From Asparagopsis taxiformis (Eukaryota; Rhodophyta; Florideophyceae; Bonnemaisoniales; Bonnemaisoniaceae), in the NCBI GenBank assembly GCA_030407315.1, contig JALQPE010001753.1:22548-86547 (forward strand): a DNA stretch of 64,000 nt, read 5' to 3'. Numbering within the stretch: the stretch's first letter is position 1; every line of letters starts with the position of its first letter. Both the position numbers and the translations under genes were made by a program. The notes beneath the pieces were generated by a model. It saw only the letters and a list, made by a program, of their open reading frames with translations. It had not been told where the DNA came from and ran no database searches. Positions 41,346-51,150 of this stretch are shown here, piece by piece.

Positions 41346-43970
41346 AGTTGGAAGTGGGATAAATACCTTCATCCTCGTATGACCACAAAGTCACACCGGA
41401 CATGTGGTTCATTGGTTTTACAACAAACTCACTTCTGGCCATACAGTGATAAATAACTCTACACTTACAGCCACGTTTAGCACCTATCCAGTACTTGGTC
41501 GTTCGCCGTCGCTCCACTCCTTCAATAAACAGCCAAGGGACTCGGATCTCTTCACATACAGTGATCAGTTTATGAGCGACCGAAAAGGCGCAGCTGGGCC
41601 ATCGGGGCAGAATCCAGTGGCGTTGAATCAAGCAGCAGTGGCTTGTCCAATGAGAAGTCGACACAATCTGCCCCTCAATATTTTCTTCTCTGCTGTACAG
41701 CCTCTAGGCTACATCGGTTAGCTCTGCTTGCGTCACCAAAAGGCGATGGACAGTCCATGATGGACTCCATGTTGCTCTGCGAGATAAATTTGCGGTATGA
41801 CTGTCATTCATTTATGAGCTTCGTCTACATCCAAAAAATCCACATCATCACATGGTTCTTGACAAACAATTTACGTTCTTCCACCTTTCGGCAGCACGTC
41901 ATTCACGAAAACGCGTGGAAGATGCAAAGCAGAGAAGTGCCACTTTCGAACTACATGACCATGAGTGCAGCGACAGCACGCACAGAAGAGCGTTCATTGT
42001 GCAAAAGTGCATGTGCCAGTTCTGGATGACCTCGGAACGACTGCGGGGACACTGCGCTACTTGAACACACACTTTAGGGTGTTCAATTTCGAACAAATAT
42101 TGTTCATCCCGAGAGATCATTCCGCGCAGGCGACTTTGCTGCGCAGCGTTTCAGACAGAATAGCTCTGCAGGGACCACGCACCGTCGCACATGAAACGGT
42201 CATTCGAGGATAAACAGCCCATTTGGACGTCATGTGGAGCTCATTTCAAACTCGGAAACACGGCGCAGAGCACATTAGCTTGGGTGCGCATTGGTATTCA
42301 AAATTAGACTTGCCCAGCAGTTGTCTTACCTGATTATTGTCGCCGCGTTGATCGCCGGCGTGTCATTAAATATCAGTGCTGAGCTGTAATGCTAGTGTAA
42401 TGTACAAGTCATTCGTCAGTATGTTTATAAATGACTCCAGGACCGAGTGCAACCACTTTGAAAAGCGAGTGGTATACAACTCTGCTATACAACGAGTGGG
42501 AAAGCGCGCCGACCACTTTCGCGAGTCGGCGATGACGAAAAGGCGATACTTGCTGGTACCTGGTTGGTTGAAATTTTGATTCTCTTTGATGTGTGCCTTT
42601 GTATTTTTCCGAAGCGCTCGATGTTATCTGTTTATATTGATGTCTGAAACAATAATATCTTCTCTTATGCCGAGCACCACGTCAATCTCTTCCTCATTAC
42701 TGTGCTAGAGTTGACGTGAGCTTAGTGCAATTTGCATACGCTATCCTTGGCGCTTTCTTCCGCATATTTCCATTGTAGATGAGTCTACAAAATTCATTAA
42801 TGTTAAATTTCTAGCTCGGTGCAGAGACCATGGCGAGGTTTTAGCAATGCATCAGCACTGTAGTGCCCTAGGAGAAATAGGCCATGGTGAAATTTGAGTC
42901 ACTGTAGAACTCCACTGCAGGAAAAGATTCCATCCCCATTGCAGATCGTGCGACTGACTGGTCTAAGGAATTTCCATTTGTATTGTTGTATTTTAGATGG
43001 TTTTCTCACGAGATCATCAAGGTACTCTAATAATACCGTTGCGTTTGAGACTATGGATGGTTGATATTTCTTCACTATGCCACTGCCTTCAATGCATCAA
43101 CACGTTTAATATGTCGAGCCGATGCGGGCTCTCTAATGATTTTCCAAACTTGTCAGAACACGAGAACCACCTCTCACCGACGCCGACGGGGAACCTCTAC
43201 AATATTTGCGCATGATTGTGTTTCGCCCAGTAGCGAGATAGAAAAGCGACTATTCGGAAGTTTGGTCCTGGGTTAGAGTACAGTTTAAGACTACTGAAAT
43301 GAATGTACAAAAGCAAATTCGTGGTTGATGGCACCATCAATAAAACAGGTATCGGAAGGCTGCAGGTTCAGCAGAAGAGCCACGTCAATGCAGTAGGACT
43401 GTTGTATTGCATGTTAGAATTGGTGGATAGGAGTGTTAATTTTCAGTCTTGTGTCATAGCTCGAGAGTGGTTTGCATCATGACTGGATCAGCTTGGACCA
43501 GTTCATCACAGCTCCACGTAGTCAACCGACGTGCTCGCTTCGATCATCGAAGTTCGATGTACTGCGGTCTGGGACAGTACCGACGTACGACTTGGCTTCC
43601 AGGAGCCCTTTCTAATCAAATTTGAAGCAATTGTTTTTAAAAAACTAATAAATTCGTTTTTCGCCTTTCAAACTCAATCTGGACGGGCCACTGCTAGATT
43701 GATCTGCCATATTTGCCCGTGCTATTTGCTCCGTCTACAATGCTCCCCGTCATCTGCAGCCACATGATATGCGCCTCTACCTTTCAGCTACAAGCGCGCT
43801 GAAAACAATTCCATACACCAACATCGCAGTGTTGTGATGGCTTCCGTCACGTGCTTTGCCACGGTCACTACCATGTTCTACCCGCGCGCTCTGAGGCAAC
43901 TACCTCCAATAAATTCAACTCGGCATGAATCACACGGCATGCGCACAAGTGACATCCACCCGACATTGCC
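41346..43970. other. Gene-free stretch
   Basis: 41560-42215 matches 25220-26035 of the left duplication copy. From 42230 to 43970 I see only short frames with no recognisable protein, RNA gene or repeat. The left copy lacks this part. Confidence 0.45.
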
Positions 43971-45466
43971 ATGAAGATGTACACGTCCCTATTTGCCCTG
44001 TTCCTATCATCCCTTCTCATTTCTGCCACCACTCAAAGCATCGACACGGATCGAGCACCTATCGTTCCCTTCAACTTTGTACCATTTTTGCCAGGGCTCT
44101 TCCAGCGCTTGGAGCAACCACTGCAGAATCGCGTAATTTTTCTGTATAACGTCGCATGGTACAACAACCTAGTCTTGTACTCCGACACTGGCCTGTTATT
44201 CAACAGCTCAGAGCCGATCGCCCGTCGCGGTCTTCTGACAGATGTGCAACAAGGATATGCAGTTGCTTCAATTACGGCCGCCCTTACCCTCTCATTATAC
44301 GGTGAAGATGACGCTAGAACGGTACAAGCAATTGCTGCCGAAAACCTCGACTTCAACCTGCCAATTCGTGCTGAAGATGTGCAAGATGACGATCCAGCTA
44401 GAGAAGATCTGCTCACAGGCTTCCGTGTTGCAGCTGAAATTCTCTCACAGTTTGAAAATGATGGTATGAACGCTCTTGGAATGGATGACGGTTCTGCTGC
44501 CAACATTATGCCATTCCAAGATGTGACAGGCTATATACCGATCAATGCGCCGAATGACATCAAGGATCTCCGTCGCTGGACGCCGCTTATTGAAAATGTC
44601 AGACCCAACATTATAGGCTCATATTCTATCCAGCAAGCAGTTGCGCCGCAGGCGGCATTTATTGAACTGCCGTTCCTTTCAGAGTCGTTTGCAAGAAATC
44701 AGACAGTTCGCAGACCATACCCTGCAGAGATTCGACGCGATGCCACCTGTGCGCCTGACAAGCGACGCAATCAAACTAGACTTGTGCGACGCATTTGCAG
44801 GGATGTCGATGAGATGCTTTCGTTGTCTGCAGAGGTTACGGATGATCAATTAGTGGTGGATGACTTTGAAGTCTTGGCATGTCTGTTGGGTTCCTCGCTC
44901 GTGCAGGCAACCTCAAATTCCGAGATGCATTCTTACTGACGTTTGCAATCACTGTCGGGTCGTACGAAACAACGTTATTGACATGGAGGGAAAAGAGGAG
45001 ACATGATGCAGTGAGACCTATAACACTTGTAAATGAATTGTACAAAGACGTTGAGATTCCGGACAGGAATGGTTCTACAATGCTTGGACAGGATTATGGG
45101 TCATTGATCCGCACGCAAAGCATTCCGGAATTTCCGAGTGCACATTCGGCTGTCTGCCAGTGTTACGCTGAGGTGGTGGAAACACTTTTGGCGACGGATG
45201 ACTTTTTCATTGAACGAGTTATTGAACAGGGAACATCGAACGTTCAACCTGGTGTTCTGCCTACTTCTGATGTCGTCGTTCGGATCAGAGATTTTAGGAC
45301 AGATCTTGCCGACGTGTGCAGTGAGGGTCGCATTAGGAGCGGGAATAACTTGAGGCCTGCTGTGGAAGCGGGGCGAGAAATTGGAAGGAATGTCGCAACG
45401 GAATTAATTAACAGACTCAGCTGTATAGCTCCGGACAATGATTTCTTGCCACCATGCAGGCAATGA
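43971..45466 (+). pseudogene. Vanadium-haloperoxidase-like secreted protein, frameshifted
   Basis: The N-terminal half (43971-44939 frame) starts with a signal peptide (MYTSLFALFLSSLLISATTQ). The C-terminal half (44879-45466 frame) continues the same family after a one-nucleotide loss near 44876. Vanadium haloperoxidases oxidise halides with peroxide using vanadate held by two conserved blocks. Present here: K-x6-RP (KRRHDAVRP, about 44995-45017), PSAH at about 45135-45146 (usual PSGH, acid-base His kept), and the Arg of the last block (GRIRSGNN). But the vanadate-ligating His of that block is Asn (AAC, 45347-45349). Such enzymes are abundant in red algae. With a frameshift and a lost metal ligand it is probably inactive; a sequencing error could explain the frameshift but hardly the substitution. 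Confidence 0.85.
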
Positions 45467-46125
45467 GACGGTTTCGGCTCTCATGGATATGATAATATGT
45501 AAGCAAAGTGTCAAGTTCTGCGACCGGGAGGATAGAAATGCTTGACACCAAGCACATTGTCCCATGCATGTCTGGGACTCGGGAGCGAGTGAAAGTTGAG
45601 CAAACGTGACTAGTGGTCTTTGGCAATCGCCATGTGGGAGTGTTTTCTGCGCAGGGTGTGAAGCTACACCGCAATTTTGTAATGGGGAGCGCCAGTAAAA
45701 ATAAACCAAGGAGCGCACATTATCATGAGCTGTCTGTCTTACAGTAAACCTGGCAAATCTCCCCTGACTTTTGATTGGCTGAGAATGCTGAGCACCCCTT
45801 CTTCATCTGTGATGGCAACTTTTCATTGGCTATGGTAATAATGGGCTATAAAATAAGCTCTAAAGTTACATCTCTCAAAGAACCCAAAAATGAGGGTGGT
45901 ACCGGCGGCGGAAATTTGCGTGACACTGCTCATCGCTCGACCCTTTCCAGCACTTGCGCCATGCGGGAGCGTGCATCTCAAAGATTTGCGCGTTACGCGC
46001 AACACTTCATGATTCATGATGTGGCTCGACAGGTGTGGCACATTTTGTCTATCGAATTGTTATACGTTTCTGACAATGCAGGTGCGCAAAAATATCTCCT
46101 CGACAGCAGATTTTGTGCTTTACGA
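45467..46125. other. Gene-free stretch left of segment R
   Basis: No gene recognised. Two copies of an ATTGGCT (inverted CCAAT-type) motif at about 45773 and 45827 and GGCTATAAAATAAG near 45843 (TATA-like, plus strand) look like promoter elements, but I find no convincing gene right after them. Confidence 0.4.
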
Positions 46126-47150
46126 AAATAACTGGAGAGACCCAGATTTTTCAAATATATTCCAATTGTCGCGATATATTCAGAGTACCGCAGTAATCGC
46201 ACCGGTCACGCAGGACATGGTACGTGTGGGATAAATAAATTTAATAGAAAGTTTTTCGAAAGGTTTGCTGTGTCGTAGTGGGTACCTCTGCCGTCGCGTC
46301 GCACGCCAGGTCACGCAACTGCCCAGTCCACCGGCCGGAGCCGTTCCAACACAATGTGCACCGTTCCACCAGCTCCTTATCACTACAGATGCACGCGTCA
46401 ACGGGCGGAAAGGGCCGGCTCAGAAACACTTGATGATAACTAACAACTTTTCCATACCGATCAACACTCGCGCCTTCCACACAAGAGCCGTCATCCCCTC
46501 TGTCTGAACCGCCATGAGCACGTCGGGTCGTCTCGGCCATTCCTGACCATGCACTGCTTCCGTACTGCTGCAAGCTCACTGCGTTTCGTGACCAGATGAA
46601 CTCGACGGCACTCGTGGGCGCGTTAGTCACTGCTGGGAGCCTCCTTTTCGGTGTCAGAGAATCGCATGTGAGAGGGTTTTTGTTATCAGCGGGTGGTTGT
46701 GCTGATATCTAGTGCACCAAAGTGTCAGGTGTGATCGATGGGCGACTACATACTTGATATGTGGGCATTGTGGGACTTTGCCTGATGGAACTGGAGTTTA
46801 GAAAGTTGTGGGCGGTATGTGATTACTCGTTGTTGATTGGTCTGGACTATGCGAGCCGTTGCCTTGCGCTGTGTGAACAATCGTTGATACCAGAACCAGC
46901 TTTATAGCGTTCATGTCATGGCTTGGTGTCGGATTGGCGGATGATGCAGGCAAGAACATTGGACGGCCGATGGATTTCAGCGCTGTTTACATTCTATTGA
47001 GTAAATTAGAGTGGTTGGCTGATCGACAAGTTGTTTCAACTCACGATAAACGTATTCAGCGAATGCTCTGCGTGCACAGGTCCGAATGTGACGAGTGATC
47101 TTGTCTTTTCACAGCCATGCAGCAGCTACCAATTAGCTATTACAGAAACA
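46126..47150. repeat. Segmental-duplication segment R with copia 1 empty site
   Basis: Matches 31352-32300. The junction CAGATTTTGTGCTTTACGAAAATAAC around 46106-46131 corresponds to the two flanks of copia 1 joined without the element. It also holds the plus-strand 61-codon frame at 46913-47098, nearly the same as 32059-32244. Confidence 0.9.
46241..46630 (-). CDS. Hypothetical protein, 129 aa
   Basis: Uninterrupted frame starting MTNAPTSAVEFIWSRNAVS, including a GGSDRGDDGSCVEG stretch and several Cys. The left duplication copy (31530-31781) keeps most of the sequence but shifts frame after VGACI. I recognise no domain or signal peptide, and the duplication alone could conserve it, so coding status is uncertain. 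Confidence 0.3.
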   Translation of the reverse strand: MTNAPTSAVEFIWSRNAVSLQQYGSSAWSGMAETTRRAHGGSDRGDDGSCVEGASVDRYGKVVSYHQVFLSRPFPPVDACICSDKELVERCTLCWNGSGRWTGQLRDLACDATAEVPTTTQQTFRKTFY

Positions 47151-47680
47151 ACTGTAATAAACGTAGAGCGCGCAAGTATTTATAACACTGCGCCGTCGTT
47201 AGCGAACAAGATCGCTCGCATCCGTGTCACGTTTTTTTACACCCAATAATTGCACCCGGTCGCTATGCTTTGCGGTATCAAAATAGAGCAGCTGCTCGGA
47301 TTACCTATCGTTCCCATTGGTTTACCTTTGGCTGTTGGGATATCCATATTATTAGGTGGCATGCCACTTCTACTGTCTGCGCAGGTTCGACATTCTTTAT
47401 AGTCCAGCATTGGCCGTCGTGACACATTAAATCACATGTCATGTACACTCGGTCCAATAATCGGCAACCGCTTCGTCAACCAATGATTCCTCAAACTTCA
47501 GCACTGGTGACGCAACCAGAAACCACAACACCCCTGATGCCAAGCACTGTGTGACGAGATTCTATCCATGTCAAAAATCTCCCCCGTCACACGAGTACAC
47601 CAGTATCCTCAAGTTGTCGTTTCGTTGCATGTTGCACTGTTACCCACTTGAATGTACTATTTAATTTAGTTCTCACTACG
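47151..47680. other. Gene-free stretch
   Basis: No gene seen. GTATTTATAACAC near 47177 resembles a TATA box but no gene clearly follows. Confidence 0.4.
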
Positions 47681-47687
47681 CGGCCGA

Positions 47688-47698
47688 GAGTACATAAA
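47688..47698 (+). promoter_or_regulatory. TATA-like element before the Cys-rich gene
   Basis: GAGTACATAAAGG lies about 105 bp before the chosen ATG at 47801. This spacing fits a short 5' leader and rules out the upstream in-frame Met at 47648. Confidence 0.4.
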
Positions 47699-47800
47699 GG
47701 TGCAGCCCAGCGACCAGCTTCTCCACACCCATCCCACAGCCGTAAATCCATTGAAACCAATTCCTTTCCATTTCTGCTTCACATTCAGCTTCCCACCACC

Positions 47801-49294
47801 ATGCGTACGCCTTCCTCACTCTTGGCCATCATTCTAGCGCTCTTGCTTCTCTGTCTTCTCTCTCCGCCATCAGGTGCCCTCACTCCGAGAGAATACACTG
47901 CTAATGGTGGTGCTCTAAGAAACCGCTCCCTCAGAAGAACCTTAAAGCTCACAAATTCCATTCGTCTTGGCATCAATTCCTATTATAATCGCTATAGCGT
48001 GAGTGACCGGCGTAAAACTTCGTACTCGAGGAGGGTCGGTTTCAGGGAGTTGAAATTCATCCAAGCGAGACAACAGCAGTATCCGAAGCCGGTCACGCAA
48101 GTGAATCAGTACTCAAGTTTTAAATCGCGATTTCCTGACACTCGGAACAAGTTGAACAGCTATGCATTGAGAGGAGGCCATGCACAGAGTCGAAAACAGG
48201 GAGTAGATACGGTTCCTACGAAAGAAAGACAGAGTTCTGGGGGATTGACTCTAGAACGGTGCAGTACACTGTCTGATTGCGCTGCAACTCACTTATGTGC
48301 TTTTCTTGATGGTAGCAGTTTCTCGTTATGTAATGGACAGTCTGAATGTATATGTTTGCCCCTTAATCCTGATGACTTGATATGTTCATGTGCAGAACCG
48401 GGCTTTATTCCTGGAGAGCAATGCGCATCTGGCGAGAATGGGATGAGTATTTGTGTTTCTACTTCACTCGGCCCCCCACCTCTTGAATGTTCCCCTGGTA
48501 CAAAAGGTTCTCTGGAGTCTTGCAGTGCATCCTCCGAATGTCTCGATTCTCATCTATGTGCGGACGTCGACGCTGTTGGAAACATTTCTGCATGTGATGG
48601 AGCGTCTCGGTGTATATGTGTGCCAAATAATCCAAATGACCTCTTCTGTTCATGTACAGAGCCGGAGTGTCTTCCCGATGAGTTGTGTTCTGGTACTGCA
48701 AATACTGAAAGTTTGTGTACCTCAATAGCTCTCGACCCCACACCTCTTGAATGTCCCCCTGATGAGGAAGAACCTTCAGCTGGTCCTCCCGTACCCTCAT
48801 CACCGAATCTTGTAGAGCCCTCTCCGCTTGATATCGCAAAGCCCTCTCCTCTCGATCTTGCAGAACCCTCTCCAGAAGTTACGACGATCGAAACAACGCT
48901 CCCTTTTATGCCAGAGCCCCTATCTCCGACCCCATCTCCGACTCCCTCCCCAACTGACGAAGGCTGTATTGATGCTCAAGCAATCTCCCATCTGCATTCA
49001 CACCAACTCGTCTATCAACACCATGCCGTCAGCAGAGTCCTCTGTGACAAGTTTGGAAGCTGTGCTACTCCCGGACATATTGTACATTTCAATGGGTCTA
49101 CGATGATGATGAAGAGGTATTGTGAGATTGCTGGATGTGAGGAACGAGTGATGGAGGTGAACAGTCCTCGGTACAAGAAGGGGATGCGTGTGGCATCGAA
49201 GACTGAGGGACTGGAGTATACAGTGTTTGCCGCTCGGTATGAGACGCGAGGTGAAGAGGCAGTTCTAGCAGCAGCAGTTCGAATGGGGCTTTGA
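47801..49294 (+). CDS. Secreted Cys-rich protein with two tandem domains
   Basis: 497 aa from the ATG at 47801, which has a strong context (CCACCATGC). A signal peptide follows (LLAIILALLLLCLLSPPSG). After a basic, Tyr/Arg-rich region come two homologous domains of about 78 residues, each with about ten Cys: CSTLSDCAATHLCAFLDG and the equivalent CSASSECLDSHLCADVD. Both end in PPLEC or TPLEC. Next is a Pro/Ser/Glu/Thr-rich linker (PSPTPSPTPSPTDEG). A C-terminal domain of about 95 residues includes LHSHQLVYQHHAVSRVLCDK and CATPGHIVHFNG. The layout suggests a disulphide-rich extracellular or cell-wall protein; I do not recognise the domains. It has no intron and lies outside the segmental duplication. 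Confidence 0.88.
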   Translation: MRTPSSLLAIILALLLLCLLSPPSGALTPREYTANGGALRNRSLRRTLKLTNSIRLGINSYYNRYSVSDRRKTSYSRRVGFRELKFIQARQQQYPKPVTQVNQYSSFKSRFPDTRNKLNSYALRGGHAQSRKQGVDTVPTKERQSSGGLTLERCSTLSDCAATHLCAFLDGSSFSLCNGQSECICLPLNPDDLICSCAEPGFIPGEQCASGENGMSICVSTSLGPPPLECSPGTKGSLESCSASSECLDSHLCADVDAVGNISACDGASRCICVPNNPNDLFCSCTEPECLPDELCSGTANTESLCTSIALDPTPLECPPDEEEPSAGPPVPSSPNLVEPSPLDIAKPSPLDLAEPSPEVTTIETTLPFMPEPLSPTPSPTPSPTDEGCIDAQAISHLHSHQLVYQHHAVSRVLCDKFGSCATPGHIVHFNGSTMMMKRYCEIAGCEERVMEVNSPRYKKGMRVASKTEGLEYTVFAARYETRGEEAVLAAAVRMGL

Positions 49295-49427
49295 TATGAA
49301 AGCGTAGGTTGTAGCAGGGAAGAGTGAGATTGTGGGGAGAGATTGGAACAAAGGGGAAGAATTTGTACTGTTCATATAAAGGTGAATGGATTAATAACGG
49401 GAACATGTGGTAGAATGTCTATACCTT

Positions 49428-49712
49428 TGAATTGTTGGGAAGCGAGCGCTGTTGAGCGGTGTATTGAGAACGAACAATGGCCTTTTTGAGTAGAACTGAG
49501 CGCAAGAACAAGAGCGTACAAAAGCTGGTTGTCTAATCTATATTTCTATCGTAAGTACTGTTAGAACAGTATTTATAGCTGTGGCTGTGCCACCAAACAT
49601 CGGTGAAATTATTACAGCTTGCAACAAACAGGAGAGCAATTTCCTGGAGAGTATACAAAGTGTGATTAATATTTAGTAAGAGCTGTTATTGTTTCGTGTC
49701 GAGTTGTTGACA
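49428..49712 (-). repeat. 3' LTR of divergent copia 4 (about 285 bp)
   Basis: On the minus strand it runs from TGTCAACAACTCGACACG (49712) to CCCAACAATTCA (49428), and includes GCTATAAATACTG as a TATA box. It matches 59003-59277 and, inverted, about 59301-59687. A G/A-rich stretch (GAAAAAGTGAGGGAG) precedes it on the minus strand, a candidate polypurine tract. Confidence 0.8.
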
Positions 49713-49770
49713 CATGAGTCACAATATTTCATACTCCCTCACTTTTTCTGGATGAAATTCATCCAGTGAA

Positions 49771-49897
49771 TGACAAATAATTCTCTAATACTTTAATTAA
49801 TTTAATTACATTCACAGTAGACTCAAGCGTGAACATATACATGGCCGACGACGCGCCATCAAGTAAACGTCCGGCAGGACGAATCTCTTTCTCAACA
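49771..49897 (+). repeat. 5' LTR of copia 3 (127 bp)
   Basis: TGACAAATAATTCTC...TCTTTCTCAACA. No differences from 54367-54493 by eye. Confidence 0.96.
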
Positions 49898-49909
49898 GGT
49901 TATCGGCCC
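49898..49909 (+). promoter_or_regulatory. Primer-binding site of copia 3
   Basis: GGTTATCGGCCC directly after the LTR, the same as in copia 1 and copia 5. Confidence 0.85.
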
Positions 49910-49996
49910 AGACGCTACAATTTGCGCTCGATCTCAAGCCCACCCTTCCGCGCCCTCCGTTTCAGCAACGAAATCAGCTTGACTTTCACACCCCGC

Positions 49997-50125
49997 CTGC
50001 ACCCCTGACGTGCCCACTCCGGCGACATCCACACCCAGCCTGCACCCCTGACGTGCCCACTCCGGCGACATCCACACCCAGCCTGCACCTCCGACGTGCC
50101 CAATCCGGCGACACCACCTACTCAT
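49997..50125 (+). repeat. Three tandem 43-bp repeats in the copia 3 leader
   Basis: Units start at 49997, 50040 and 50083 with the core TGACGTGCCCACTCCGGCGA; the third is slightly diverged. They lie just upstream of gag and may influence packaging or translation; no direct evidence. Confidence 0.9.
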
Positions 50126-50130
50126 CCATA

Positions 50131-51150
50131 ATGGATAACAATCCCGCCCAGCCTGCCGTCCCTGCCCATACTTCGCCCCCTTCCATATCCCCTCTTCACT
50201 CAGTTGAAATCCCAACTTTGACCACAGTCAATTTCATTGCATGGCGTATGAGCGTTGAACACGTCGCCCGCACCCAGGACCTCATGCATTACCTTTACCA
50301 ACCTATACCGCATTCCGAGTCGCAACAAGAAATTGATGCACACCTCATCCGTCATGCTCAAGCACAAGTTCTTATCATACCTTCTCTCTCAACGGAGATA
50401 TTGTCCTACTTCACGGACATAGAGCTACAGGGTCCCCTACACGTTTTGTACGACAAGATCCGTCTCAAGCTCACCTCCCCCAACCCAGCCCATACCCCAA
50501 GTCAGCTGCGTCGCAAAGCGCATCAAATCAAGTGGCAGCCTGGCACTACAGCAGTCGAATATGTTCAACAGCATACTGAACTGCGCCAACTCATGGTTAG
50601 GTCAAACTATCCAGATATATCAGATGAACAAACTACAATTCGCTTCATCCTGGAAGGGCTTGAACATGACCCTTCTTGGATCGTCTTCTTACAGACCATC
50701 TCTATGCACAATGATCTCAACCCTAAACATCTACTTTCCTTGGATCAAGTAATTACTATGATCATCAAACAGGCTGACATTGCCCAACAAGCCTCGCCCG
50801 CTTCCCATACCTCTCTGGCGCCACGAATTTTCACAAACCCCACCGCTCCCGCCGCTCCCCCGCTAGTCAGCGACACCCAGCCGAACAACGCTACACACAA
50901 AAATTCCGGCCGGACAATAACATACTACCACCGAAAAACTACAGAGGTCCCTGGTGCAAATTACATGGCAGCCCACACCACACCACGGAAAACTGCAGAG
51001 CCAGACAGTTCTTTCTTAGCCGCCACGAAAGGAAAGAGAAGCCTCACAAACCCGTTCGTGCTCTTGCAGTTACTACAGACCATAACAACAACATTTCAGG
51101 GAAGAGTTTGAAAACGACTCGTCTGACAGTGTAAGTGCCCATGAGCCTCA
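50131..51150 (+). pseudogene. Copia 3 gag, frameshifted
   Basis: Probable start MDNNPAQPAVPAH at 50131; the frame is open further upstream. Gag core includes FIAWRMSVEHVART and QLMVRSNYPDISDEQTTIRF. Near 50900, at an AAAAA run, the frame shifts, and the zinc knuckle WCKLHGSPHHTTENC (C-x2-H-x4-H-x4-C) appears in a second frame. Near 51090 a second shift leads to the protease start (FILDSGANPTHLT). Shifts at a homopolymer could be sequence errors. Confidence 0.82.
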
